Source: Hippasteria phrygiana | Taxonomy: Eukaryota > Echinodermata > Asteroidea > Valvatida > Goniasteridae | Assembly: GCA_037893225.1 (NCBI GenBank) | Contig: JAZGUH010000084.1 | Span: 310,001 to 374,000, forward strand | Reading direction: 5' to 3' | Length of the DNA stretch: 64,000 nucleotides | In this document: piece after piece, positions 23,492 to 35,400 of the stretch | Numbering within the stretch: position 1 is the stretch's first letter | Layout of the letters: each line of letters starts with the position of its first letter | The notes under the pieces: generated by a model | Told to the model about the DNA's origin: nothing | What the model saw: the letters and a program-made list of their open reading frames with translations, nothing else | Databases searched by the model: none | Translations under genes and position numbers: made by a program

Positions 23492-26400
23492 ATGGAAGGA
23501 CTTAATAGGTCATGCTCATACAAGGTGGGCAACGCCTTGCTGTGGTTTGGCCGTCAGGTTCGTCAATATTTGACTGTGGAACCAGTCATGTTGTTTTTCA
23601 TGCTCGGGAGTTTCCTCCAGTACACGGCTGTGATACAACTTCTGTATCTCAAATTGTGTCTGATCCGTTTCAACGACACCACAGCATGTCATAATCTTAG
23701 CAGTCACCCTGACATGGAGAGGTACACTCAAGATTCGGTATCCACATGGCTGATCATTCTCAATGCATTTCTGACAGTGGCGTCAATCGTGAGCACGCTT
23801 TTTTACGGCGCATGGTCCGACAGGGTCGGGCGACGAGTCACAATCATTCTACCAACCGTCGGCTCCATCATCAACGGAATCGTTCTGATCCTCTGTGCAA
23901 GGTACATGCTTTCGTCGCCGTGGTATGTTGTTCTGGGAACTGCTGTGATGGGACTGTTTGGCAGTTTCCCCACCCTCACCACAGCCGTGTTCAGTTACCT
24001 GGGAGATGTGACAACTTCGGAGAATCGGACGATGAGGTTTGGAATACTCGAAGCCATGACCTTCTCCGGCAGCTTCATCGGGCTAGTCACCGGTGGTGTT
24101 GTCATTGATTACGCCGGCTACATCACTGTCTTTGCTTACTACATCGCCTGTAATGTGGTCGTAGTTCTCTACACCATATTCTGGTTGCGGGAGTCGGTGC
24201 CGAGTTTGCCATCATCGACCACTGCAGCAAACAGTGACAGTCGGGTGCTCGTTGATGACCTGGATAGGCAAGTAGAAACTGAACTTGGGACGCCGGATAC
24301 CACACCGAAAGGTTGCTGTCAGGAACTTGTCCGATTTGAGAATGTGAAGAGTGCCGTAAAAGTACTCATAAAAAAGCGACAGCATTATGGACGACTTCAG
24401 ATAGTGCTGCTGGTAGCATGCCTGTTCACTCTTCAACTCGTCGGAGAAGGTAAATGTCGAACTTCATTCTCCGCCTACATCAATAGATGACCTGAGTTAA
24501 CGTTGAAACTTTTTTTGAATTCCAAAAATCCAAACATGAGGTTGTATGCTGTCTCTTGCCGACAGGCTTTCACTGTAAAAGATAGTTGTATGTGTACCTC
24601 GGTGATTACAAGTGTTAGGGAAGACATCTTTATTTAACAGGCGGTATTAGTGGTTCCGCTATTTTTGCTGAGGTATCGCATTCAGTGCTTTGCGTCAGCC
24701 TTTTGAATGGAAATCCCAATTCTCTGAATTGTTGAGTATGCATGAGGTCCAGACTTAAAGCGTAGAATTCATAAACACTTTGTTGTTGATATATAATTTT
24801 TGGACAAAAATGCGTCTGTGCAGTCATCCATAAATAATGAGTGCATTATAATGGACGGGTAGACCAGTACTTCAGGAAATCAGCAGTACTGCGAGTGAAA
24901 CCAGGCTGTTCTCAACTCCTCATAAAGATGCCTCCCCTAATAGCCCCAATCCTTGGTGTCAATAAGGACCAGGGCTGTTTTCAGTTGACCAAGCCAAAAG
25001 GCGAGGTCCATTAACCCTCACTCCCTACATTATTTTTCCTACATGTAATCTGAATCCTCCAATATCTTCCGATTCCAAAATCCTCCAAATGTTTGCTAAT
25101 GGGGACCACTGCCTGAATCCTCAAAAAATCCTCCAGTGGGTTTTGGAGAAACGCCCCAGTAACCTCGGTCCTCTGAAATCATCCAGCATCAGATTGGGCC
25201 TGATGACCTGGATCCTCTATTTTCCTATAATGCCCTCAATCCTTCAAAATCCTCCGATGCTTCAACTTCCAAAGACCCTCAATCCTCCAAATTCCTGCAT
25301 TTGGCGAAGATGATTTTGGAGGATCTGGGAAGGTTAGGGTTAACACACTATGAACATCTAACAAAAGAAAACACACGCAGTCCTTTGTTTGTAACAAAGG
25401 ACTGCGTGGGGTTTCTTTTGTTAGATGTTCATAGTGACAGCAGCCACAATCCTACCAAGGTCATTATTGGCAGTATAAGGACTCAATAATTTTACTCCTA
25501 CATGTAGTAGAGGGTAGTCACTTGTTATCCGGGGATTGCTACTGTTCACTGGAGTTTACTTGGGTGTCTGTCAGCTCACCCTTGGAATTATGTGGCAGCT
25601 ATTGGATGACCATACAAACACTGACCATTTTCTTTTAGGCAAATATTGTAGAGCCTTGGAGGATCTGGTAGAGCAGTGGATAAAGTGCATGCGCCTACTC
25701 AAGGGAAAAAACATCTTTGCTTCTTCAAAACTATGTGTTTAACTTCTTGCCACTGATGGCAAGTTACATGTATTAGGAAAGGAAAGACGTCTTAATACAG
25801 TAGTCAAAGCAAGGTCAGTTCTGTGTTCTAGATTTAAATTACATGTTTTTTTTAAATTTCCTGTATTTAACCCGTTGATTTTATTTTGTTTTATCAGGAT
25901 TTACCGATACTATCATTTTGTACCTCAAGAAAGATCCCTTGCAGTTCAAGGCCTCGACAATTGGTAAGTTTCTTAAGCCGATGAGATGAATTTTTAGCCT
26001 GAATCAGGATGTGATTCAATCAAAATCAACCACCACTTAAAAATGCATACACCCTCAATCCTCCCAAATCCTTCAAATCTACCTTGATTTTGGAGGATTC
26101 AGGCAAGTTTGGGTTAATTTAGCAATTACACCGAGTGTGAAATGTTTCCCGAGTCATCTGTCTGTGTGCATTGCCTGCTTGTCTAGGTTTCTTCCAGGGT
26201 CTTAAGAATGGCCTGACTGCCTTGACCTTGATCGTCTGCATGCCGTTACTGCGACTGACTCGACTCCATGACACCGTCCTTGCCATGGTGGCGCTGCTGT
26301 TCCGCAGCGGGGCTTTCGTCATGATCGCCTTTGCTCGAGATCGTCTGACAGTCTACCTGAGTAAGTTCACAGGAATGCATTAGGTGAAACCTATGGATTA

Positions 26401-29400
26401 CCTATTGATCATTTTTCTCCCTCATAACCAGATAGTTTTTCTCTGCAGAAGGAATGTACTTTTGAAAATGCACATTAGGATTTTGGAAATCAAATTAGAC
26501 ATCATGTTTAAATGCTATTGTTAGATTTTAATTGTGTATCTGGCCACGCCCCCTTGGCCATGGCCGCGGTTTGAAAAGACCACCTGGCTGATTGTCGTCT
26601 AGACATGCATTCTTGCGCATACTCAATCCATTGTTTGCCTATTGTTTGCATTACACTTGGCTGCCCAAGCCTGTGTTAGTATATACCAGCACCCCATTAA
26701 CCCTTTGCGTACGGAAGACGCCATATGGCGCAAAAAACACTGCCACCAGGCTGGATGACGCCATTGGCCGCTGTTTGTGCAGTTTCAATCCATTGTTGGA
26801 TTATTGTGTATGTCATGCTTGACTGCACAAACACATTGTAGCGGTTCGCTTGTCTGCCAGAACCGCCGCAACACCCCGACGTCTCCCGTAAAATACCGTG
26901 TTCAAGGAGTTAACCCTTTCCTTACCACATTGTTTATTGGCTTATCTTCCCCCAGTACCACATTTTTTGTTCAGTCGAGCATAAAACCACTTATGCTTGT
27001 TGAATTGTTGTATTTTCAACCAAAGATTTCACCCTCAAGAATTGATTGAAAAGGAACATGTTGTGTGTAAACTTTGTTCCATGAACATTTCTATTTCATA
27101 TGGTGGTAAAAATGAGCCATAACTGCTAAAATAGCAAAGTTACGGCCTTTTTCTCTTATGGCCCACATTTTCAAACAGGAAAGTTGTTTGTCACATGAAC
27201 AAATGGCACTCCATACAAGCATGGAGGAAGGATACAGAAGGAGATAGCACACATCGACTTCAAAGGTCCATGATGGTCGTCGCGGTTGTAAACGCAGCGG
27301 CGGTCGCACTGATAACAAATGGATTAAGCCGCCATGTAAACACTGCACGCGCGTGCGGTCAGCAAAGCCAGTTTCTGTCGCTTGGCATGGTGGGAAGGAT
27401 TTGGTCTCTTCGCGCATGCGCACTATGCAAAATGGCTGCCTTCGGTCCCAAAGATTTCGCGTTGAGCGATGTCAATTTCGAAGATTTTAGCGATTTTTCT
27501 AACGTTTCTGTAAACGAAACGGAATCAGTGGTAGCCGTTGACTGACGACGACACCGACGAAGACGATGGTCGCGAGTTTTGCTTTTGTTAAGGGTTGCCG
27601 ACGAAAGAAATGATCGCGTGTAAAAGTTTCCGCCGTGGTTCCATTAATTTTGCCTCACCGCGGCAACTATGAATCACGGCAAATGGTTTTGCGAGAGGGG
27701 GGGTTAATAACTTAGGTTAGGTTTCAGACAATGTGCATCTCTTTTTTAGAGCCAGGGAACTTGTAAGTTGGGCCATCTTTCGCATACAAATCTTGTGAAA
27801 CTACAAGGATTTCATATTAAATTTGTACTTGCCAACAAGATCTTATAAAATCATCTTGTTCAGGAGGACTACTGGAGCAACTTGATACACGAAAAACTAA
27901 AATGCACCTTTACCAACAAATGTTTGACGTGGTGACAAATTCCGACATAAAAAGGTGCAAGGCTTTCATTAATGTTTACTTAAACCTTAAAAAAATGGAC
28001 CCTAAAATATTTCAAAGAAAGCCGAGAAAGCCCTGCATATAATAAAAAACCTGGATAGGCCTAGCCCTTATACTGAGAAAAACGCGAGAAATGCATCTAT
28101 GACTTTTTAGGGGTTCTGACTGAATTTCACACTCACACAAGATGACTGAAGGAGCCCCTGGAGTGGGGCAAGCTTCACAAAGGAATTAACTCAGGGAAAA
28201 ATAAATTGAACCCTTACTTCATGATTGAACAAGCCATTCTATTAATCAAATATTTCTATTTTAAAAGTCTCAAAACTAATTTTGCAATTGGAAACTGTTT
28301 TGAGTTTAGCGAGAAGGTCCTAACGTTAGAATTCCATGTAAAGTGACCCCCCCCCCAAAAAAAAGGTTGTTTGGCTTACTATAAAACATTGTAGGCCAAG
28401 TCCCCTGCCCCCACCACCCCCCCCCCCCCCCCCAAAAAAAGTAATAATAATAATAACGAGAGCTATATGTCTGTTTCCTAAACAGAACATAGGGCTTTTC
28501 CATATTATTTGCTATAATGTCACTTAGAATATTGCCTACTAATGAGAAATTCGACTACCCACCAAGTTTCATGACAATCCGACGGATCTACCAATTTATA
28601 TGTGTCTATAAATTACGCCTTTAATAACGTCATTATGATGTTCCACAATACGTGTTTCAAAAAAGCACATTTTTTGATGACGTCCTCATGACAACACACA
28701 TTTTTCACATTTATATACAATTATGTATGATCTAACAAACCTATTACAAAAATAATGTTCTGTTGATGATATATGGCTTTAAGGTCCAAAAACTTAAACA
28801 ATACTATAAAATCGTATGATGACGTCATCATGACGTCACATCAATTTTCATCTATAACATGCTCACCTACCAGCCTACCACGTTTGATCTAATCAGACCT
28901 ACGGTTCTCTAAATATAGGCCCTTCAAAAATGCACCTTTAAGATGACGTCATGTGACACGTGATGACGTCATCATGACGTCAGAGCAATATGCACGATTT
29001 CAGCACAGGGTCTCAGTAGTCTACGCAAACTTTCATCAAGATGAAAGATATGTTTACTGGCAAAAGCGCCGGCGAGAATGAAACGTGCATTGCCTGTGGG
29101 ATTTTTTATATCGCACGATTTGCGATGTCCCTTCTGAGCCACCTTACACCATTGGTACACGCTGCATGCACTGCAGAGCTGCGTGTATCACTTTGTATCG
29201 CACCCCGCCGGGCCACAAACACTCTACACTGACTTTGCTCGTACAGCGCAACTGTTTACGTTAGATTGTAGAAACGTGCAACATGACACCCATGGTTACA
29301 CTGCCTTCCCAGAATTCCTTTGTTATCATATTGTTTGGGGGCTCAATATTGAAATGGGTATATTTTGACGCTGGAGTGAGCTATGATCATAAGAACTTGG

Positions 29401-32400
29401 AATTAGGTACACAAAAATACAGTGTATAACACTTCCGAAGGTTTTTGTCAGAAGAGATTGTTAAATATACCAAATTTTGACTTGAATTTAATGACCTCTA
29501 AATGACGTCATCATGATGTTAGCATGACGTCACATCAACTTTTTTTTATCTGTAACAAATCCTGGCCTATCAGCATTAAGACTGCACCCAATCGGACTTA
29601 CGGTTCTCTAGATATAGGACCTTAAAGTGTGCACCTTTAAGATGACGTCACGTGACCCACGATGACGTCATCACAACTGTACTTGTCGAAGCAAACATTT
29701 GCAACGTGGTCTTGGCCTGGATCGAGTTTGTAGTCAATCTGATCAATGACAGTGTAAGTTTTTGAGTGTATAATGAAATTTGAAACATTTAAAAAAATCA
29801 TAGAAAATCAGCCGATGACGTCATCATGACGTCACTTCGGATTTTGCATGCTAGTGACAATATCTGCCTACCCACCAATTTTTGTGACGATCGGACCTAC
29901 TCTTATATGTGTTTCAAAAAAGCACATTTTTGATGACATCATGATGACGTCATACATTTTTCACATTTATATGTAAGTATCTATGATCTAACAAACCTAT
30001 TACAAAAAGAATTTCGAAATTAGCATGTTCAGTTGATGAGATATGGCTTAAGGGTTCAAAACTTTAAAAATTACTGCAAAATCGTATGATGACGTCATTA
30101 TGACGTCACGTCGATTTTCATCTATAACACAAGCCGGTCCACCAACAAACAAAGTTTGAGCTCAATCGGACGTACGGTTCTCTAGATATAGGCCCTTCAA
30201 AAACGCACTTTTGAGATGACGTCACGTGCCACGTGATGACGTCATCATGACGTCAGAGTAATATGCACGAGTTCGGTACAGGGTCCAAGTCTATGCAAAC
30301 TCTCATTAAGATTGAAGTCTGTTTAATGGCAAAAGTGGCGGCGAGAATAAAACGTGTGCTTTGTCTATGGCATTTTTGATAGAAGAACAAGAAGGAGAAG
30401 AAGAAGAAGAAAAAAAAAACTAGAGGTCTATGTTCTGTTTGATGAACAGAACATAGGGCTTTTCCGTATTATTTTGTATGATGTCACTTCGACTTTTGCT
30501 TATTATTGACAAATCTAAGCACCAAGTTTCATGGCGATTAGACCTACCTTTATGTCTTTCAAGAAATCATGCCTTTGATGACGTCATTATGACGTCACAA
30601 ATTGTTGTATTCATTTGAAATATGACCTAACAGACCTGTTACAAAAATAATTTCGAATTTAGCATGTTCCGTTAATGAGATATTGGCTTAAATGTGCAAA
30701 AAGAAAAAAAAATTATATCAAATCGTATGCTGGCCTACCTGCATAGCAACTTTGAAGTCAATCGGCCCTACGGTTCTTTAGATATGGGCCCTTCAAAAAT
30801 GTTCCTTTAAGATGACATCACGTGGCCCATTATGACATCATCAATAGGGCGCTTGTGAAAGCAAACTTTCGCAATGTGGTCTTGTTCTGTGTCACCGATT
30901 TTTATTACAATCGCATCTTGTTTATGTGTATTAAAAACACCACAATTTTGATTACGTCAAGATGACGTCACGCAAATGACCCAACTTGGTGCATATCTAT
31001 GTCACATACCAAAGCTATTAACAAAACAATTTAGAAAATACCTTGTTTCGTTCGCTAGATATCTTGAAAAAAAGGTTAAAAATGCAAAAATTCAATATTT
31101 AAAAAAACATCACATGATGACGTCATCGTGACGTCACCCAATTTTCACATGTAACACATCCTTGTCTTTATATAAACAAAACTTCAGTCCGAAATGAAAT
31201 CCCACATTTACTTCGGGAGATATTGGACTTTAAAAATTGAACCTTTAAGTTGACGTCACGTGACACATGATGACGTCACTCTGCAGCACACATCTTTGCT
31301 ATGTCTATGTGTATGCTAACTGACTAAGATCCAAAGTTTTTTGATGACCAAAGTGCCGTCTAGAAAGTCTATGCACGAAGTCTGGAATTTCAGTTAGAAC
31401 TAAAATAGGAAAAAGAAGAAACAAATGATAACAAAAACAAACGTTTTTTTTCTGCAATTTTGCGGAAAAGCCAAAAATTGCTGAAGAAAAAACATAAAAA
31501 GATGTGGAGAAAACAATCCCTTCCCTTGCGAGGATCGAACTCAGAACCCTGTGGTCGGGAGTCACAGGCTCTATCCACTAGGCTATACAGTAGTTCGGAT
31601 AGGGCGCGCGTCGGTCATCACAAATGATATCCGAAGTGGTTTCTCCGATTGCGGACAACGCCACACATAGGTTTACGTTTAGGATAAATAAAGAACGTGC
31701 AACATGATACCCACGGTTACACTGCCTTCCCAGAATTCCTTTGTTATCATATTGTTTTGGGGCTAAATATTGAAATGGGTATATTTTGACGCTGGAGTGA
31801 GCTATGATCATGAGAACTTGGAATTAGGTACACAAAAAAACAGTGTATAAAACTGCTGAAGATTTTTGTCATAAGAGATTGCTAAATATACCAAATATTA
31901 ACTTGAATTTAATGACCTCTAGATGACGTCATGATGACGCCATCATGACGTCACATCAATTTTTTGTATCTGTAACAAATCCTGGTCTTTAAGCATTAAA
32001 ACTGCACCAAATCCGATCTACAGTTCTCTAGATATAGGACCTTAAAGTGTGCAACTTTAAGATGACGTCACGTGACTCATGATGACGTCATCACAACGGT
32101 ACTTGCCATAGCAAACATTTCCAACGTGGTCTTGGCCTGGGTCGAGTTTGGAGTCAATCTGATCAATGACAGTGTAAGTTTTTGAGTGTATAATGAAATT
32201 TGAAACATTTAAAAAAATCATAGAAAATCAGCCGATGACGTCATGATGACGTCACTTCGGATTTTGCATGCTAGTGACAATATCTGCCTACCCACCAATT
32301 TTTGTGACGATCGGACCTACTCTTATATGTGTTTCAAAAAAGCACATTTTTGATGACATCATGATGACGTCATACATTTTTCACATTTATATGTAAGTAT

Positions 32401-35400
32401 CTATGATCTAACAAACCTATTACAAAAAGAATTTCGAAATTAGCATGTTCAGTTGATGAGATATGGCTTAAGGGTTCAAAACTTTAAAAATTACTGCAAA
32501 ATCGTATGATGACGTCATTATGACGTCACGTCGATTTTCATCTATAACACAAGCCGGTCCACCAACAAACAAAGTTTGAGCTCAATCGGACGTACGGTTC
32601 TCTAGATAGAGGCCCTTCAAAAACGCACTTTTGAGATGACGTCACGTGCCACGTGATGACGTCATCATGACGTCAGAGTAATATGCACGAGTTCGGTACA
32701 GGGTCCAAGTCTATGCAAACTCTCATTAAGATTGAAGTCTGTTTAATGGCAAAAGTGGCGGCGAGAATAAAACGTGTGCTTTGTCTATGGCATTTTTGAT
32801 AGAAGAACAAGAACAAGAAGAAGAAGAAGAAGAAGAAGAAAAACGAGAGATGTGTGACTGTTGATGAACAGTACACATAGCTTTTCCGCTCTGCATTTTT
32901 TTTTTTTTTACATGAAAGGAATTAAGGAATAAAGAGTAAGTTTAAAGAGTGAAAGTATTAAGAGTGAAAGTATAATAAAGGTTGCATGAAATATACCTTA
33001 GATTTGTAGATATGTTTTCTTTGCGATTATAAGTATCGCACTTTGATATGTTTTGGTACATGTTGGTTCACGTCATTATGGTCTTAATTTGGAGAATTAA
33101 AAACACAGAATTTTAAAAGGGAATCATTTACAACTCTATTTGTGGGGTTAGCACTGTACATTGTGTACAAATGATGTATGTGCGCGATGCGCGGCTGTTC
33201 GAGTGGCAAATTTTTTTCTCTAGGAAGGTTAGGGGCAATTACCATAAATGGGCGTATCTAGACCGCTATTACGATCAAGCATATTCATGATTAAGTTAAT
33301 TTATATAACAAGCATCGCACGCATTATTCAGACAGCTATATATAAGGTTGAAGTAAAAATATTTTGTCTAGCTACTGTTGTGGCTATATTGGTAGAGCAC
33401 TGAAAGCTTTAGACTACAGAGGCCTGGGTTCGAATCCTCTGCCCGATTTATATTTCAAGGGAAAACACAACGTCTATTTATGACAATTGACCCTAACTTA
33501 TCTCACTTCCGTGTTGGACCGGAAGGAAGGGTCACGTGACTTTGCACGTAATATAAAAAATGAAGACCCTGGATTATTCTATCAGTTGCCGTAAAAAGCA
33601 AAGTCAGATCTCTCTTGATTGATTTTATATTGATTTTCAAAGATTAAACATTCAAGTTATAAGGCACTTCCGGTTTAGACCGGAAGGAAGGGTCACGTGA
33701 CTTTGCACGTAATATAAAAAAAGAAGACCCTGGATTATTCTATCGGTTCCCGTAAAAAGCAAAATCAGATCTCTCTCGATTGATTCTATATTGATTTTCA
33801 AAGATTAAACTTTCAAGTTGTAAGGCACTTCCGGTTTGGACCGGAAGGAAGGGTCACGTGACTTTGCACGTAATATAAAAAATGAAGACCCTGGATTATT
33901 CTATCAGTTGCCGTAAAAAGCAAAGTCAGATCTCTCTTGATTGATTTTATATTGATTTTCAAAGATTAAACATTCAAGTTATAAGGCACTTCCGGTTTAG
34001 ACCGGAAGGAAGGGTCACGTGACTTTGCACGTAATATAAAAAAAGAAGACCCTGGATTATTCTATCAGTTGCCGTAAAAAGCAAAATCAGATCTCTCTCG
34101 ATTGATTTTATATTGATTTTCAAAGATTAAACTTTCAAGTTATAAGGCACTTCCGGTTTAGACCGGAAGGAAGGGTCACGTGACTTTGCACGTAATACCA
34201 AAAATGAAGACCCTGGATTATTCTATCAGTTCACATTAAAGCAAAATCAGATCTCTCACGGTTGATTTTATATTGATTTTCAAAAACTCAATCTAGAAAT
34301 CTTTGGTTGCTTGTAATCTGATACTTGATGACGTCATCGTGACGTCATTATCGGAAAACTCGAGAGCTATGTAAACTATGCTATCTGAAGCAGAAATCTG
34401 CATTATATCTCCTGCGGTTGATTTTTCAGCAATTTTTTTAGGTTTAAAGGTCTTTTCATTGCAACTTCCGGTCTGGTGACGTCATCAATCTTTCTCCACC
34501 TCAACTTGTTCTTAGCGTGAAGCCGATTACATACATCAATTATAGAGTGATTTCAACAAACTTCGCCACACACATCGACCGATTATTCATTTTAAGCATT
34601 TTTCAACTTGCCGCTAGAGGGCGCTCGAACATTTTATGACGTCACAAATAATTTTTTTGTGAAGTACAACCTAGTGGCGGAGACTAACATCGTTGAAAGC
34701 AAGTTCCCATCTTTTTCCACTTTCAAATGATGAGGCACTTCCGGTTTGGACCGGAAGGAAGGGTCACGTGATTTGACGCACACGAGATAAAATAAAGATC
34801 CTGGATTATACTATCAATTCCCACAAAAATCAAGTTCAGGGCTCTCACGGTTGATTTTATATTGATTTTCAAAGATTAAATCTGCTAATCTTTAATTGCT
34901 TGTAATTTGATACATGATGACGTCATCATGACGTCAGAGTAATATGCACGAGTTCAGTACAGGGTCTGAGTGTATGCCAACTCTCATTAAGATTGAAGTT
35001 TGTTTAAGGGCAAAAGTGCCGATTAGAAAAAACGTGCATAAAGTTTATGGGGTTTGGGGGAGAAAAAGATGAAGAAGAAGAAAAAAAAAAACCGGAACAA
35101 AAACAATACCTTTTCCGCAGGTATGCGGAAAAGCTAATAAAAATCAGAACAAAAACAATGGCTTTTCCGAAAAATTTCGGAAAAGCCAATAATTTGAATT
35201 TCAAAGGTTAAAAAGAACATTTTTTTTTTCTCCAACTGTCCAGACGTACGTGGCCATTCATAAAACCAAAATATTCGGTTGTGTATCGACCGTCTTCGTC
35301 CCCATTTTAAAATACTTTTTGGCTGTTGGAAACAGTAGGCAAATGCAGTACATTACGATACAAAAATATTGGCAAGAAAATACTTCAATCGCGTATTCAG

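Larger units (their letters stand above)
28449..32880. repeat. Block of units rich in TGACGTCA palindromes
   Basis: GATGACGTCATCATGACGTCA-type doublets recur every 100-200 bp, with about 36 exact TGACGTCA octamers in this block and six more at 34330-34940. Recurrent companions are TACGGTTCTCTAGATATAGG, GGCCCTTCAAAAA and TATGGCTTAAGG. Units are separated by hairpins such as CTATGTTCTGTTTGATGAAC followed by GGGCTTTTCCG, and by (GAA)n-rich tracts at 30390-30418 and 32806-32840. There is no coding capacity. TGACGTCA is the CREB/ATF consensus, but here it is part of repeat DNA. Confidence 0.8.

Noticed and set aside
28449..32880. CRISPR-like array
   Set aside because: Short palindromes recur, but spacers are themselves repeated and irregular in length, and the host is a split-gene eukaryote. 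No cas-like gene is present.
33504..34310. Coding tandem-repeat protein
   Set aside because: The period of 161 is not a multiple of three and stops occur in all frames.
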